51,053 nucleotides of DNA from PALSA-1006 sp964532405 (GCA_964532405.1 CAZHIC010000019.1:1-51053); one strand, 5' to 3'; counted from the first letter of the stretch, positions 7,857-16,039 are shown. Made by a program: numbers and translations. The notes: generated by a model not told the origin, from the letters alone.

Positions 7857-8342
7857 TTATTCACCTCGCATTATTTTTGAGCGCAATGTTTCGTAGACAG
7901 ATTTTACAACTGGCAATAATGGCTTTTTTGAACCATCTTCAAGAACGGCAAATATTACAACTGCTTCCGCAAAATTACCTTCCCCGAAAGTTGCCTGCAA
8001 TAGCCCAGGAGGGCCTGAAAGTTGCGATGACGATGAGACTTCCCTATCGTTGCTTGTTGCAAGTTTGGCATGCTTAGTAGCATCTGCAACATCCCAAATG
8101 AACTGAAATTCAGGACAAACTTTGAGTATTTCATTACGTGTGGACTTAACGCGGTCATTCATGGTTTTTCGATCGGTTGCTATTTCATTTTCCTGTGCAA
8201 TGTGATCGGCCATGTGATTTAGGACTAACGCAGACAGTAGACCTCGCCTAAGGTCGTTCGGGGAGTTTATATACTCCGTAACGGTAGGCTTAACCATTAA
8301 ATTGAAAAAGTCTTCAGCAGTTGATGGCACAGTTTTCTCCAT
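7857..8342 (-). CDS. Hypothetical protein, probably all-helical
   Basis: I do not recognise this 161-residue protein with confidence. It looks mostly helical and soluble, without signal peptide or membrane segment. It contains LSALVLNHMADHIA and DVADATKHAKL, a spacing of His/Asp/Lys seen in many small uncharacterised proteins of accessory regions and faintly like HEPN-type helical folds; that likeness is a guess. It starts 7 nt after the stop of the methyltransferase gene, so the two are likely co-transcribed. The pair is AT-richer than its surroundings and is followed directly by an attC-like hairpin, which suggests acquired DNA. Confidence 0.6.
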   Translation of the reverse strand: MEKTVPSTAEDFFNLMVKPTVTEYINSPNDLRRGLLSALVLNHMADHIAQENEIATDRKTMNDRVKSTRNEILKVCPEFQFIWDVADATKHAKLATSNDREVSSSSQLSGPPGLLQATFGEGNFAEAVVIFAVLEDGSKKPLLPVVKSVYETLRSKIMRGE

Positions 8343-8349
8343 TAGGGGG

Positions 8350-9063
8350 CTATTTCACTCTTTTGGCAATTATGGAAATAATTGTGGGAACGGCTTCTCC
8401 TTTTGCCAAGTTTGGATTGTGGGCTTGAGCGTATTGGAATTCGCTACCTTCTCTAGGCCAGTCAATATTCTTTACTTCAAAGACCTCGAACCCGATATTC
8501 CCAAAAACATATGTATCATAGTCTTCCTTTGTATCATTGAAAAACTCAGCTTCAGTAAAGCCGACGACTCGGCCGCCGCGATTTACTAAGTGAACATATT
8601 CAACTGATGCTAAACACACATCAGGGGACACGACAATGTCTTCTATTTTTTCTCGGTATAACTTTGATTTTGTTATTTCGTTTGGCTCTTCTTGAGTGTG
8701 CTTGAATATATCCACTCCATGAGAGCCGATAAACCACCCAACAATCACCTTCGGCTTAAACTCTTTAATAACTCTTTTGTCGTCTGCCGTAAGCTCAAAA
8801 AAATCGCATTTATGTATTTTTCGGCTTGCTCCAACACTGTCAAGATACCTGTTTGCCTCATCAACTAAATAAGGGTTGCTATCTAGGGACAAAACATTGC
8901 GACCGACAGATAAGTAGCGTGTCCCTTTCCCGATGCCGCAGCCGAATTCAAGGACATTTCCACTGGGTGTCATTTTTGATAGCAATTGATAAATGCCGTG
9001 AAACTCAGATTCGTTCCTCCAGTGTTGCGAATATTGTTCTGGATTGATTAGCACTCGGTTCAT
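8350..9063 (-). CDS. Class I SAM-dependent methyltransferase
   Basis: The 237-residue protein has motif I VLEFGCGIGKGTRYL (around residues 38-52) and an acidic end of the next strand, VLSLDSNPYLVDEA, both typical of Rossmann-fold methyltransferases. The substrate cannot be told; there is no DNA-methylase NPPY-type motif, so a small molecule, lipid or protein is more likely than DNA. The ATG at 9063 is chosen because it follows GGAGAGAGGGAAA; a TTG at 9078 is less likely. It heads a two-gene unit with the small protein downstream. Codons are AT-rich compared with nagZ and acpS on either side, supporting recent transfer. Confidence 0.78.
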   Translation of the reverse strand: MNRVLINPEQYSQHWRNESEFHGIYQLLSKMTPSGNVLEFGCGIGKGTRYLSVGRNVLSLDSNPYLVDEANRYLDSVGASRKIHKCDFFELTADDKRVIKEFKPKVIVGWFIGSHGVDIFKHTQEEPNEITKSKLYREKIEDIVVSPDVCLASVEYVHLVNRGGRVVGFTEAEFFNDTKEDYDTYVFGNIGFEVFEVKNIDWPREGSEFQYAQAHNPNLAKGEAVPTIISIIAKRVK

Positions 9064-9179
9064 TTTCCCTCTCTCCAATGCACAAGACCTTCTGTGCTCC
9101 CCTATCTATTCGCATCAGGTAGCGTGTCAGCGCTGTGCGGCTTTGTTAATCTCGCCGCATAGTTTCCTGTGGGTGATGG

Positions 9180-9869
9180 TTATTTCAAATAATCTGGCAG
9201 AAGAGGTAGCGACACGCACTTGCATCCGTCCTTTTCGCCGGGCCAAATCCATTCGCCGTCGATATACGCTCCCTTGGCGATTTCGTAGATTTTGCCGTTA
9301 AAATCAGTATGGCTCTGGCGCGGGAATCGGCTAGACGTGTGCCGCCATTCAGCATGCGTAAATCCAGCCTCCAACTGCCGCACACGCGACATGACTGCAT
9401 TAATCTTGTGACTTTGATCCATAGCAATTTCACCCGCCCGATTCAACGTTATGCCACACCGCTTATGCAGTTCGTCCGTCAGCGTTTTCAAATCGCCCCC
9501 CACTGCGACTGCCCGCATCACCAAGCCCTCAACCTCGGTAAAATACTGCGAGGGAATGTCTTGTATAAGCGATACGTTCTTGGCTATCTCGGGCTGAATG
9601 ATTGCCCGCATCTCGGGTGTTAGCTCGAAATGAATTCCGAACTTGCGAGTGCGCAACTGGCGCTCCATGCCCTGTTCTACATTTGTTTTAATGTCGGCAT
9701 TGACTCCATCCATTAGCGCAGGAGAATCAACCTGTTTAGTAAATACTGGAATTTCATCCAATATAGCTTTCTCTATTGTAAAAGGGCTGGTATTGGCAGA
9801 CTTGGCTGGAGGCGCTTTGGCTTTGTGGCCTAAGTTAATAGCTTCTAATAACTTTGAGAATATTGACAT
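9180..9869 (-). pseudogene. Phage head-morphogenesis (MuF/SPP1 gp7-like) protein, probable prophage fragment
   Basis: The C-terminal half matches the MuF domain pattern: RAGEIAMDQSHKINAVMSRVRQLEAG, then EWRHTSS...R..H...NGKIY, ...I.PGEKDGCKCVSLPLLP. This domain is found in minor head proteins of Mu- and SPP1-like phages that act in capsid assembly. The frame stays open up to 9986, but the ATG at 9869 (MSIFSKLLEAIN) is the more natural start, giving 229 residues. No other phage gene adjoins it, so it appears to be a stranded remnant. The N-terminal 39 extra residues (if used) look like a join to unrelated sequence. Whether it is expressed is unknown. Confidence 0.7.
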
Positions 9870-10046
9870 GCAAGTCCCGTACAGGAAATTTTGAAGCATC
9901 AAGGTACTGATAATTGGATTGGCTTGCAACCGCAATTTGCCTCTCGCATACTCATATGCCAAATAGAAGAGACCAGTAAAATTCACCTAATAACTGCGAA
10001 AATCAATGACCGCAATTGGCACAACTGAGACACCCACATCACACCT

Positions 10047-10076
10047 GTCGGGTTACGCCCTGCGGGCTAACCCGAC
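10047..10076. repeat. GTCGGGTTA hairpin repeat downstream of acpS
   Basis: GTCGGGTTA-c-GCCC-tgc-GGGC-TAACCCGAC folds as a near-perfect 13-bp hairpin followed by CTACAAAATC. A related copy, GTAGGTCGGGTTAGCG...CGCGTAACCCAACCTAC, lies at 38608-38647. It sits just after the acpS stop and may protect or end that message. Confidence 0.8.
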
Positions 10077-10085
10077 CTACAAAAT

Positions 10086-10466
10086 CTAATTACGCTCCAA
10101 CACCACAAACGCCACCACCATCTCGCGCTCGTCGCTGATGCTCAGATGATGATTTGTCACGCCTAGTTGTTGCAGGTGTGCAGACAACAGGTCGTCGAAA
10201 TGGAATGCGGGCTTGCCGAGTTCGTCGTGGATGACGCTGATGCGTTGCAGGCTGACCGGATGGCACAAGCCTTGCCCGGTGGCTTTGGCGAGGGCTTCTT
10301 TGGCAGCAAAACGTTTGCTCAGGAACCTTGCCGGATAGGCATGCGCGGTGTATTCGGGAAGCTCTTGCGCGCTCAAGATGCGCTCGGCGAACGCTGCACC
10401 ATGCCGTTCAATTGCGGCTTCGATGCGCGCCACGCCGACGATGTCGGTGCCGATGCCGAAGATCAT
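10086..10466 (-). CDS. acpS: Holo-[acyl-carrier-protein] synthase
   Basis: Transfers 4'-phosphopantetheine from CoA to acyl carrier protein, activating it for fatty acid synthesis. The 126-residue protein has the two conserved parts of the family: GIGTDIVGVARI (4-15) with the metal-binding Asp, and SKRFAAKEALAKA (about 50-62). Length is as expected. In betaproteobacteria it usually stands between pdxJ and nagZ; here pdxJ is absent and nagZ is displaced by the insert at about 7.5-10 kb. Confidence 0.95.
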   Translation of the reverse strand: MIFGIGTDIVGVARIEAAIERHGAAFAERILSAQELPEYTAHAYPARFLSKRFAAKEALAKATGQGLCHPVSLQRISVIHDELGKPAFHFDDLLSAHLQQLGVTNHHLSISDEREMVVAFVVLERN

Positions 10467-10575
10467 GCTTGGAAAGAGTTCGAGAAAAAGTTCATGGCGA
10501 ATAATAACATTGCACCCGCATGAGTATCGTCCGAAAAACCGAGAATACCTCGCTCCACTTTAACCGAAATTTCGC

Positions 10576-10618
10576 AGTTGCAAAGCAACTGATCCCTCGA
10601 CACGTCCGCTGCGCGGAC
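10576..10618. repeat. Two short palindromes upstream of acpS
   Basis: AGTTGCAAAGCAACT (10576-10590) and GTCCGCTGCGCGGAC (10604-10618) are near-perfect palindromes 13 nt apart in the gap between the EAL protein gene and acpS. They look like another repeat element, but I saw no second copy in the window. Confidence 0.55.
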
Positions 10619-10670
10619 TACTCAGGACGAACGGGCAGCTGTGTTTATAGGCTTAATTTGAAACTATCGC

Positions 10671-12920
10671 TTAGAGGTGCGCGCGATAGTAGGCGAGGAA
10701 ATCATCCGCAGGTAACGGACGACTGAAGTAATAGCCTTGAATTTGCCCGCAGCCTAACTCTTTCATCAGCTCAAGTTGTTCTGCGGTTTCCACTCCTTCC
10801 GCGACAGTCGACATGCCAAGTGCCTGCGCCATGGCGATAATGGTTTTTGCAATCGCCACATCGCCCGCGTTTTCAGGCGTGTCCTTGATAAAGGCGCGGT
10901 CGATTTTTACGCAATCTATCGGGAAGCGTTTCAAATAAGCGAGCGATGAATGCCCAGTGCCGAAATCGTCGAGGGCGATGTGGATGCCCCGGTCGTGTAT
11001 CGCGCCCAGCAATTTGATAACGCTTTCCGGATCTTCCATCACCATGCTTTCGGTGACTTCCAGTTCCAGCGAATCCACGGAGAGCCCCGTTTCTGCCAGC
11101 GCGGCATCGATTTCATCCAGCAGTTCGCCGGAACGGAATTGGCGCGCGGAAAGGTTTACCGCCACGCGCAACGGACGCAGGCCGGAACGTTGCCACTCGC
11201 TGTTTTGCCGGCAGGCTTCGCGCAACACCCAGCGACCGATCTCAACGATCAGGCCGGTATCTTCGGCGACGGGAATGAATTCGACCGGCGAGATCATGCC
11301 GCGCTCGGGATGTATCCAGCGCACCAGCGCTTCCATGCCGAGCAAGCGCCCTGTTGCGGTATCCACTTTGGGCTGATATTGCAGACGCAGCTCATTATTT
11401 TCCACGGCGTGATGCAGGTCTGCCGCCAAGTGCAACACCTTGGCCGCAGCGCGGCTCATGGCTTCGTCATAGACCGCGAAATCATCTCCTCCCGCGCGAC
11501 GCACCCGGTTACAGGCAGAAGCTGCCTGCTGCACCATCGCCTCCACCATACCCGCAGCATCCTTACAGGCATCGCAATGTATGAGTGCCGCACCTATCGA
11601 CAGCGTCGAAAACAATTCGTGCCCATCGACCTGCAAAGGCTGTTGCGCCCCAATCAACAGCTCTCTGGCGCGCTGTTCGGCAGCGGACAAATTGCAGGGC
11701 AACCGCACCAGCACGAAGGCATTACTGCCGAAACGATAAAGTTTTTCTCCCTCACTATTGAGCGCCTCACGCAGACGTTGTGCGATCTTGACCAGCCAAT
11801 TTTCAGTTTCTGCCGCGCCGAAACTTTCCAGAATTTCCTGTTCGCGGTCGGCCACGATCATCATCACCGATCCGGCGCACTGCTGCGCAAATGCCAGATT
11901 CAATTCGTCGCGCAGCTTGTATTGATTCGGCAGCCCTGTTGCCGCATCGAAGTACGCCTGATAGGCAAGGCGCTCTTCCGCTTGTTTGCGCGCGCTGACA
12001 TCCTTGAGGTAAACGTGAAATTCGGCGAAATCCGCCAGATAGGCGACGGTGCATTCTAGCGTATGCACACCATGCGCATATTCGAATTGCGTGTTCGAGG
12101 TCGGTGCTTTGCGGGTCGCGGCCAGATGAGAGGGTAAATCCGAAGGTAACAACTGTGCCGATTGCGCCGCAGCAAGACCGAGGTGTCCAAGCAATTCGGT
12201 CGTTGCGGGGTTGGCATACAGTACCTCACCCGCCGCATTGAGGCGCAACACCGGATTCGGATCGCGCTCGGCGAACAGTGCCAGCCTGCGGCGTTCCGCC
12301 CCCTCGCGAATGATGGCAACGACGTAGTAACCCACAAAGAATGCGACACCAAAAATCAGCACCGAGAAGCCGATGACGGAACGTACCATGGTCGAGACGC
12401 TGCTCTGCGAATCCTGCCCCAGATCATCCACCGCCTTCTGGTTCGCGGATGTCATATCGGCAAGTACGTTTTCGATCTGCCGCACTTTAGGTTTTACCTG
12501 TGCCAGAATCGCTCGCGCTTTGTCCCAATCAATTGCGGCACTGGCGAGAGTGCCGGACAACTCGTCGGCAAGACGGTCAAGCTCCACGAGCCGCGCGCGC
12601 AATTCCGTCACGCCCTCATGGGAGCCCATGTCCTTCTCCATTTGCCCGACGATCTTGTCGAGTCGCGCATGGTTCTGGAGACGCTGCGCTTGAAAGGCTT
12701 CACCGGTTGCGGTGTAGGAATAGTATTCGTACAGCAAGCGCTCTTCATCCGCAATGGCACCGCGCAACTCACCGCTACGATGGGATAGCGGGAGTTTCTC
12801 GGCAATAAAAATGTGATTGATAGCTTGTACCGAATCGCCCAAATAAACGATGCGGGCGGACACCCCGATGCCGACCATCAACACGAGTAAAAAGGCCAGC
12901 CATATCCTGCGTTGCAGCAT
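10671..12920 (-). CDS. Membrane sensor PAS/GGDEF/EAL protein, probable c-di-GMP phosphodiesterase
   Basis: Predicted inner-membrane enzyme that breaks down cyclic di-GMP. The 749-residue protein has a membrane segment at about 6-24, a helical periplasmic sensor region, a second membrane segment at about 185-207, a PAS-like domain (about 225-310), a GGDEF domain and a C-terminal EAL domain. The GGDEF signature position reads GSNAF, so diguanylate cyclase activity is unlikely; a later AGGDDF is not at the active site. The EAL domain keeps MEALVRW, the VNLSARQF segment, LEVTES and the DDFGTG loop, so phosphodiesterase activity is likely. Its start lies after AAAGGTACGC. It is transcribed alone, on the same strand as acpS. 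Confidence 0.9.
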   Translation of the reverse strand: MLQRRIWLAFLLVLMVGIGVSARIVYLGDSVQAINHIFIAEKLPLSHRSGELRGAIADEERLLYEYYSYTATGEAFQAQRLQNHARLDKIVGQMEKDMGSHEGVTELRARLVELDRLADELSGTLASAAIDWDKARAILAQVKPKVRQIENVLADMTSANQKAVDDLGQDSQSSVSTMVRSVIGFSVLIFGVAFFVGYYVVAIIREGAERRRLALFAERDPNPVLRLNAAGEVLYANPATTELLGHLGLAAAQSAQLLPSDLPSHLAATRKAPTSNTQFEYAHGVHTLECTVAYLADFAEFHVYLKDVSARKQAEERLAYQAYFDAATGLPNQYKLRDELNLAFAQQCAGSVMMIVADREQEILESFGAAETENWLVKIAQRLREALNSEGEKLYRFGSNAFVLVRLPCNLSAAEQRARELLIGAQQPLQVDGHELFSTLSIGAALIHCDACKDAAGMVEAMVQQAASACNRVRRAGGDDFAVYDEAMSRAAAKVLHLAADLHHAVENNELRLQYQPKVDTATGRLLGMEALVRWIHPERGMISPVEFIPVAEDTGLIVEIGRWVLREACRQNSEWQRSGLRPLRVAVNLSARQFRSGELLDEIDAALAETGLSVDSLELEVTESMVMEDPESVIKLLGAIHDRGIHIALDDFGTGHSSLAYLKRFPIDCVKIDRAFIKDTPENAGDVAIAKTIIAMAQALGMSTVAEGVETAEQLELMKELGCGQIQGYYFSRPLPADDFLAYYRAHL

Positions 12921-12997
12921 TGCGTACCTTTGCTATGTATTAAAACCAAATGGCAGGAGCGTGCCAGAATTGAAAATAGCCTTTCTCGTTTGTCCTT

Positions 12998-13087
12998 TCT
13001 CCCGCTCGCGGGAGATAACCAGCGACTTGCCCGCTTGTGGGCTTAGTCGAATGGCTAGCAGTCCCATCAGAGTTAGAGAGAGGGTTA
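12998..13087 (-). repeat. Dispersed palindromic repeat family 1, copy B (inverted)
   Basis: Read on the minus strand: CCCTCTCTCTAACTCTGATGG, then CTAGCCATTCGACTAAG, a CCCACAAGCGGG palindrome, CAAGTCGCTGGTTATC and TCCCGCGAGCGGGA. It corresponds to copies A, C and D and shares the pyrimidine-rich leading part with copy D. Confidence 0.85.
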
Positions 13088-13106
13088 GCACGCGATTATT
13101 TTTTTA

Positions 13107-13130
13107 TTCGCGTACAGGGCACGCTCCTAC
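13107..13130 (-). repeat. GTAGGAGCG repeat, copy 1
   Basis: Minus strand reads GTAGGAGCGTGCCCTGTACGCGAA. A close copy, GTAGGAGCGAGCCCTGCTCGCGAA, is at 33899-33922. It lies downstream of the second bufA gene and could be part of its message end. Confidence 0.75.
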
Positions 13131-13169
13131 TGTATTTTTTGGCCTAATCAATACAGGATGAACACCCGC

Positions 13170-13445
13170 TTATTTCTTCGCGGCAGAAGCCGACTCCAGC
13201 TTGCCACCGATTTTCAGGCAACTTCCCTTGGGGACGCTCGTAAAATCGTTGGGGTCGTTGTCGATTTTGGAATGCCCGGCACAGGAATGCTTGTTGGCGT
13301 TGCTGTTGCACGCATTCTGTCCGGCCTTGGCGATGCCAAAACATTTTTCACCGTCGGCAGCCGATGCGATGCCGGATGAAGCGGTGATACCGAGTGCGAG
13401 TAAACCCGTAATGGCGGTTGAAATAAGTTTGCGTTGATCTTGCAT
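13170..13445 (-). CDS. bufA: Second bufferin-type precursor (DUF2282, BufA-like)
   Basis: A 91-residue exported precursor peptide. It has a Sec signal peptide of about 29 residues (LLALGITASSGIASA before the ADGEK mature start). The core holds four cysteines in the DUF2282 pattern: EKCFGIAKAGQNAC, HSCAGH and VPKGSCLK. In the bufferin family, cysteines in the core are modified by the MNIO enzyme so that the peptide binds copper in the periplasm. ATG follows AAGGAG at good spacing. It differs from the first precursor (15600-15890) in the middle (NACNSNANKHSC) and tail. It is last in the operon, 85 nt after doxX, with a perfect hairpin in that gap and no promoter motif of its own that I could find. 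Confidence 0.88.
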   Translation of the reverse strand: MQDQRKLISTAITGLLALGITASSGIASAADGEKCFGIAKAGQNACNSNANKHSCAGHSKIDNDPNDFTSVPKGSCLKIGGKLESASAAKK

Positions 13446-13495
13446 GATTTGTTGCTCCTTATCAGGTTGAGTTCAGCGTTCTGTCCGTTTCACAT

Positions 13496-13518
13496 CAGTC
13501 GGAGCGCCCATCCGACTG
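13496..13518 (-). other. Intercistronic hairpin between doxX and second bufA
   Basis: CAGTCGGA (13496-13503) pairs perfectly with TCCGACTG (13511-13518) around a 7-nt loop. There is no T-run after it on the minus strand. It may be a processing or stabilising element that raises the level of the downstream precursor gene. Confidence 0.65.
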
Positions 13519-13530
13519 CCGTAGTATAAA

Positions 13531-13995
13531 TCAGCCCGGTGATGATGCGGGAAGTCGTTTTTCCAGCAAGGCATCGACCGACCATGCACCGCGACTGGCG
13601 ATCAGCAGCACCGCCAGCAACATCCCCCAATACAGATGCTGAGCCAGCCCGGCCTCGCTCAGTTCCGCGTAATACGAATAAGCCGCGACCGCATTGAGGA
13701 TGAACAGTCCCGCCGCCGCGAAACGTCCGAACAATCCCAACACCAGCAACACCGGCAAGCCGAGCTCCGCTCCGGTAGCCAGATAGGCCGCGACATCGGA
13801 CGGGAGCAGCGGCACTTGATAGACATCGCTGAACAGATACAAAGTGCTGTCCCAATTCTGTATTTTGGTCAGTCCGGATTTAAAAAAGACATTCGCGAGA
13901 AACAAGCGCAATCCCAGATCGAGCGCAGGAGCGAGGCATTCCGGTAGATGCGATGCGGTGTAGTAATGACGCAGAAATTTCAACAACGTTTTCAT
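13531..13995 (-). CDS. DoxX-family membrane protein of the bufferin operon
   Basis: A 154-residue inner-membrane protein with about four membrane segments (DLGLRLFLANVFFKSGL; VAAYLATGAELGLPVLLVLGLF; AAAGLFILNAVAAYSYYA; HLYWGMLLAVLLIASRG) and the DoxX hallmark RLFLANVFFKSGLTKI. DoxX proteins are regular members of bufferin (DUF2282/DUF692/DUF2063) operons. Their exact job there is not established; redox or membrane-linked support is an inference. Its ATG overlaps the bufC stop by four bases (ATGA), showing tight coupling. The second precursor gene follows. Confidence 0.88.
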   Translation of the reverse strand: MKTLLKFLRHYYTASHLPECLAPALDLGLRLFLANVFFKSGLTKIQNWDSTLYLFSDVYQVPLLPSDVAAYLATGAELGLPVLLVLGLFGRFAAAGLFILNAVAAYSYYAELSEAGLAQHLYWGMLLAVLLIASRGAWSVDALLEKRLPASSPG

Positions 13996-14774
13996 ATCTC
14001 GGCTCCGGGAGTGAAAGCTATCAGGACGTTTTGCGTAACAAGATTGAGCAAGGTGGCTTGCAAATCAAAATCGGGATGCCGCTCCAGCGTGCCTGCCGTC
14101 GCGATGCCCAGCATGTCGCCGGCCTGTATGCGTTGCATCCAATCCGCTTCGGCTTCCGACAGCTCCGCCACCTGCACGACATCCTCTTCGCGGCTCACCA
14201 GCGCGATGGATGAACCACTGTTAAGGTCGATATGAAAATCAGCATCGGCACCGGGTTGATGCGCCCGCCAGATCGCACTGATCGGATAGCGCGAGCGCAC
14301 TATCCGGCAAGCCGGATGGGTGTGCAAAATCAAATACGGATATTGCTCCGGCGGAACTTTCGCCAGCCGGTCTAGCGCCAGTTGCGCTGCATCCGCCGCA
14401 AAATAGGCAACTTGGCAAGCCCACTCCAGCGCCGCCACATCGGACAGATAAACCAGTTCTTGCGCGGGCGCGAAAGCCGCCACAAAGTCCGCCAACTCTG
14501 CGCCGTAGTGATGCAAATTTGCACCGTGAGAAGGGTGTTGCTCGACAAATTTCCGCGCCATAAAGCGGAAGAAATCATCGCCAACCAGTTGCTTGATAAC
14601 CGGATAGACACCTGCCAAAGCATCGTGCAAATTGCCGCGATAATTGTTGCGATACACCTCGACAGCGACATCCGCCGCGTAATTGGAATAGCGATTGTCG
14701 ATCCGTGCAGAGGGCGCTTCGCCATGCACGATGGCGCGCGCAAAATGAACAAGGTCGTCGTTTAAATCAGCCAC
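13992..14774 (-). CDS. bufC: BufC-like partner protein (DUF2063 N-terminal domain)
   Basis: Partner of the MNIO enzyme in bufferin maturation; in related systems it brings the precursor to the enzyme. The 260-residue protein begins with the DUF2063 pattern: FARAIVHGE, VYRNNYRGNLHDALAGVYPVIKQLVGDDFF, HPSHGANLHHYGAEL and YLSDVAALEWA. The C-terminal part is less conserved. The start is a GTG preceded by GGAGG; it overlaps the end of bufB by eight bases, so translation is coupled. Its stop overlaps doxX. It is cytoplasmic, without a signal peptide. Confidence 0.9.
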   Translation of the reverse strand: MADLNDDLVHFARAIVHGEAPSARIDNRYSNYAADVAVEVYRNNYRGNLHDALAGVYPVIKQLVGDDFFRFMARKFVEQHPSHGANLHHYGAELADFVAAFAPAQELVYLSDVAALEWACQVAYFAADAAQLALDRLAKVPPEQYPYLILHTHPACRIVRSRYPISAIWRAHQPGADADFHIDLNSGSSIALVSREEDVVQVAELSEAEADWMQRIQAGDMLGIATAGTLERHPDFDLQATLLNLVTQNVLIAFTPGAEI

Positions 14775-15594
14775 GCGCAGCCTCCATCCGTTGCTGCGCT
14801 TTTGCGGCTTCGCTCATCAGCACCGGCAGCGCGGGGATGTCGGTATCCCACTCGATCAGCGTGGGGCGCGGCCCGATCTGGCGTAATACATATTCGTATA
14901 ACTCCCACACCTCGGGATAGATGGGATGATTATGCGTATCTACCAGACAGCCGTCGCGCACGCCGTATCCCGCCAAGTGATATTCCTTCACCGCCTCAGC
15001 CGGAATAGCCTTGATGAACGCTTCGGCATCCACGCCGAGGTTGCGCACGTTGACATACAAATTCTCCACATCGAACAGAATCCCGCAGCCAGTGCGCCGC
15101 GTCAGTTCGGCAAGGAATTCACCTTCCGTCATTTCGCTGTGCGAAAAAGACAGGTAGCTGGAAAGATTCTCTACCAGCAGTTGTCGCCCCAGCCTTTCCT
15201 GCACCTGCTCCACGCGGCGCGCCACATGAGTCAGCGCCTCAAAGGTATAAGGAAACGGCAACAGATCATTGACCACCATCCCCTCGGCTGCATTCCAGCA
15301 CAAATGCTCCGACACCACGGCGGGCTGCACGACATCGCACAAATGATGCAGCGCGGACAGATGGTCCGCGTCGAGTGGCGTGGTCGACGCCAAGCCCATA
15401 CCCACTCCATGCAGACTAACGGGGTAATGTTCGCGCACCTTGAGCAAGGTGCGCAACGGTGCGCCTCCGCCAAAAAAATTCTCGTTATGTACTTCTACCC
15501 AGCCCAGCTTGGGCAAGGTGTCCAGCACCTCACTATAATGAGGCGCCCGCAAGCCGATACCCGCGACACACGGCAATGTATTGCTTGCGGGCAT
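14767..15594 (-). CDS. bufB: BufB-like multinuclear non-heme iron oxidase (MNIO, DUF692)
   Basis: Predicted peptide-modifying enzyme of the MNIO family, which uses two or three iron atoms and oxygen to remodel cysteines in RiPP precursors; for bufferins this yields thiooxazole-type rings that bind copper. The 275-residue TIM-barrel protein keeps GIGLRAPHYSEVL, EVHNENFF, LHGVGMGLAS, VSEHLCW, LVENLSSYL, LFDVENLYVN, EYHLAGY and DTHNHP..PEVWELY, where the His/Glu/Asp metal ligands lie. The ATG at 15594 (MPASNTLPCVAGIG) is five bases after the bufA stop; an upstream in-frame start would only add bufA-overlapping sequence. Very secure as DUF692; role is from context. Confidence 0.93.
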   Translation of the reverse strand: MPASNTLPCVAGIGLRAPHYSEVLDTLPKLGWVEVHNENFFGGGAPLRTLLKVREHYPVSLHGVGMGLASTTPLDADHLSALHHLCDVVQPAVVSEHLCWNAAEGMVVNDLLPFPYTFEALTHVARRVEQVQERLGRQLLVENLSSYLSFSHSEMTEGEFLAELTRRTGCGILFDVENLYVNVRNLGVDAEAFIKAIPAEAVKEYHLAGYGVRDGCLVDTHNHPIYPEVWELYEYVLRQIGPRPTLIEWDTDIPALPVLMSEAAKAQQRMEAARG

Positions 15595-15599
15595 TATGA

Positions 15600-15890
15600 T
15601 TACATCGCCTTTTTCATCATCATATCGCCGCCGTCGGACACGGTGCCGCCGGCAATCTTGTTGCAAGTCCCCTTGGGCAACGCAACGAAATCATTGGCAT
15701 CGCTGTTTTTAGTGGCTTGTCCGGCACAAGAGTGACCGGCCTTCTTGCTGCCGCAGTCGTTCATCCCTGCTTTGGCCACGCCATAACACTTTTCCATTTC
15801 CACTTTCTTATCGGCGGCACTTGCATTGCCTGCAAGCCCCAACGCCAACAGACCACCGATTGCGACTGACAAAACTTGATGCTTTTCCAT
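15600..15890 (-). CDS. bufA: Bufferin-type precursor (DUF2282, BufA-like)
   Basis: First gene of the operon and the likely main substrate of the MNIO enzyme. The 96-residue peptide has a Sec signal (LSVAIGGLLALGLAGNASA, cleavage near 25). The mature core has four cysteines: EKCYGVAKAGMNDC, HSCAGQ and LPKGTCNKIAGG, followed by a Met/Lys tail. Signal peptides are unusual for RiPP precursors but normal for bufferins, which work in the periplasm. The ATG follows AGGAG. A GTAACT-N16-CGAATA motif lies about 150 nt upstream, matching the one before msrB, so control by the nearby ECF sigma factor is likely. Confidence 0.92.
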   Translation of the reverse strand: MEKHQVLSVAIGGLLALGLAGNASAADKKVEMEKCYGVAKAGMNDCGSKKAGHSCAGQATKNSDANDFVALPKGTCNKIAGGTVSDGGDMMMKKAM

Positions 15891-16039
15891 TTTTGCTTCT
15901 CCTCTTTGATTGAAAAAACTGAAGGGGGTATCCCCAAATCATCGGCCGGATAACATCCGGTTTATTTACACGCGGACTAAAGTGACCTGATCCCTGTATC
16001 TTGCTGATGGTCTCACGACTTTGCGCCCGCGTACCAAAA

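Noticed and set aside
9120..9160. A second attC-like box pair upstream of the methyltransferase
   Set aside because: TTAACAAAGCCGC resembles a left arm, but no matching right arm or GTTRRRY end is present.
11474..11500. AGGDDF in the EAL protein as an active GGDEF site
   Set aside because: It lies after the domain core; the true signature position reads GSNAF.
13519..13545. TATACT box as a separate promoter for the second bufA
   Set aside because: No -35 element at proper distance; read-through from the operon is simpler.
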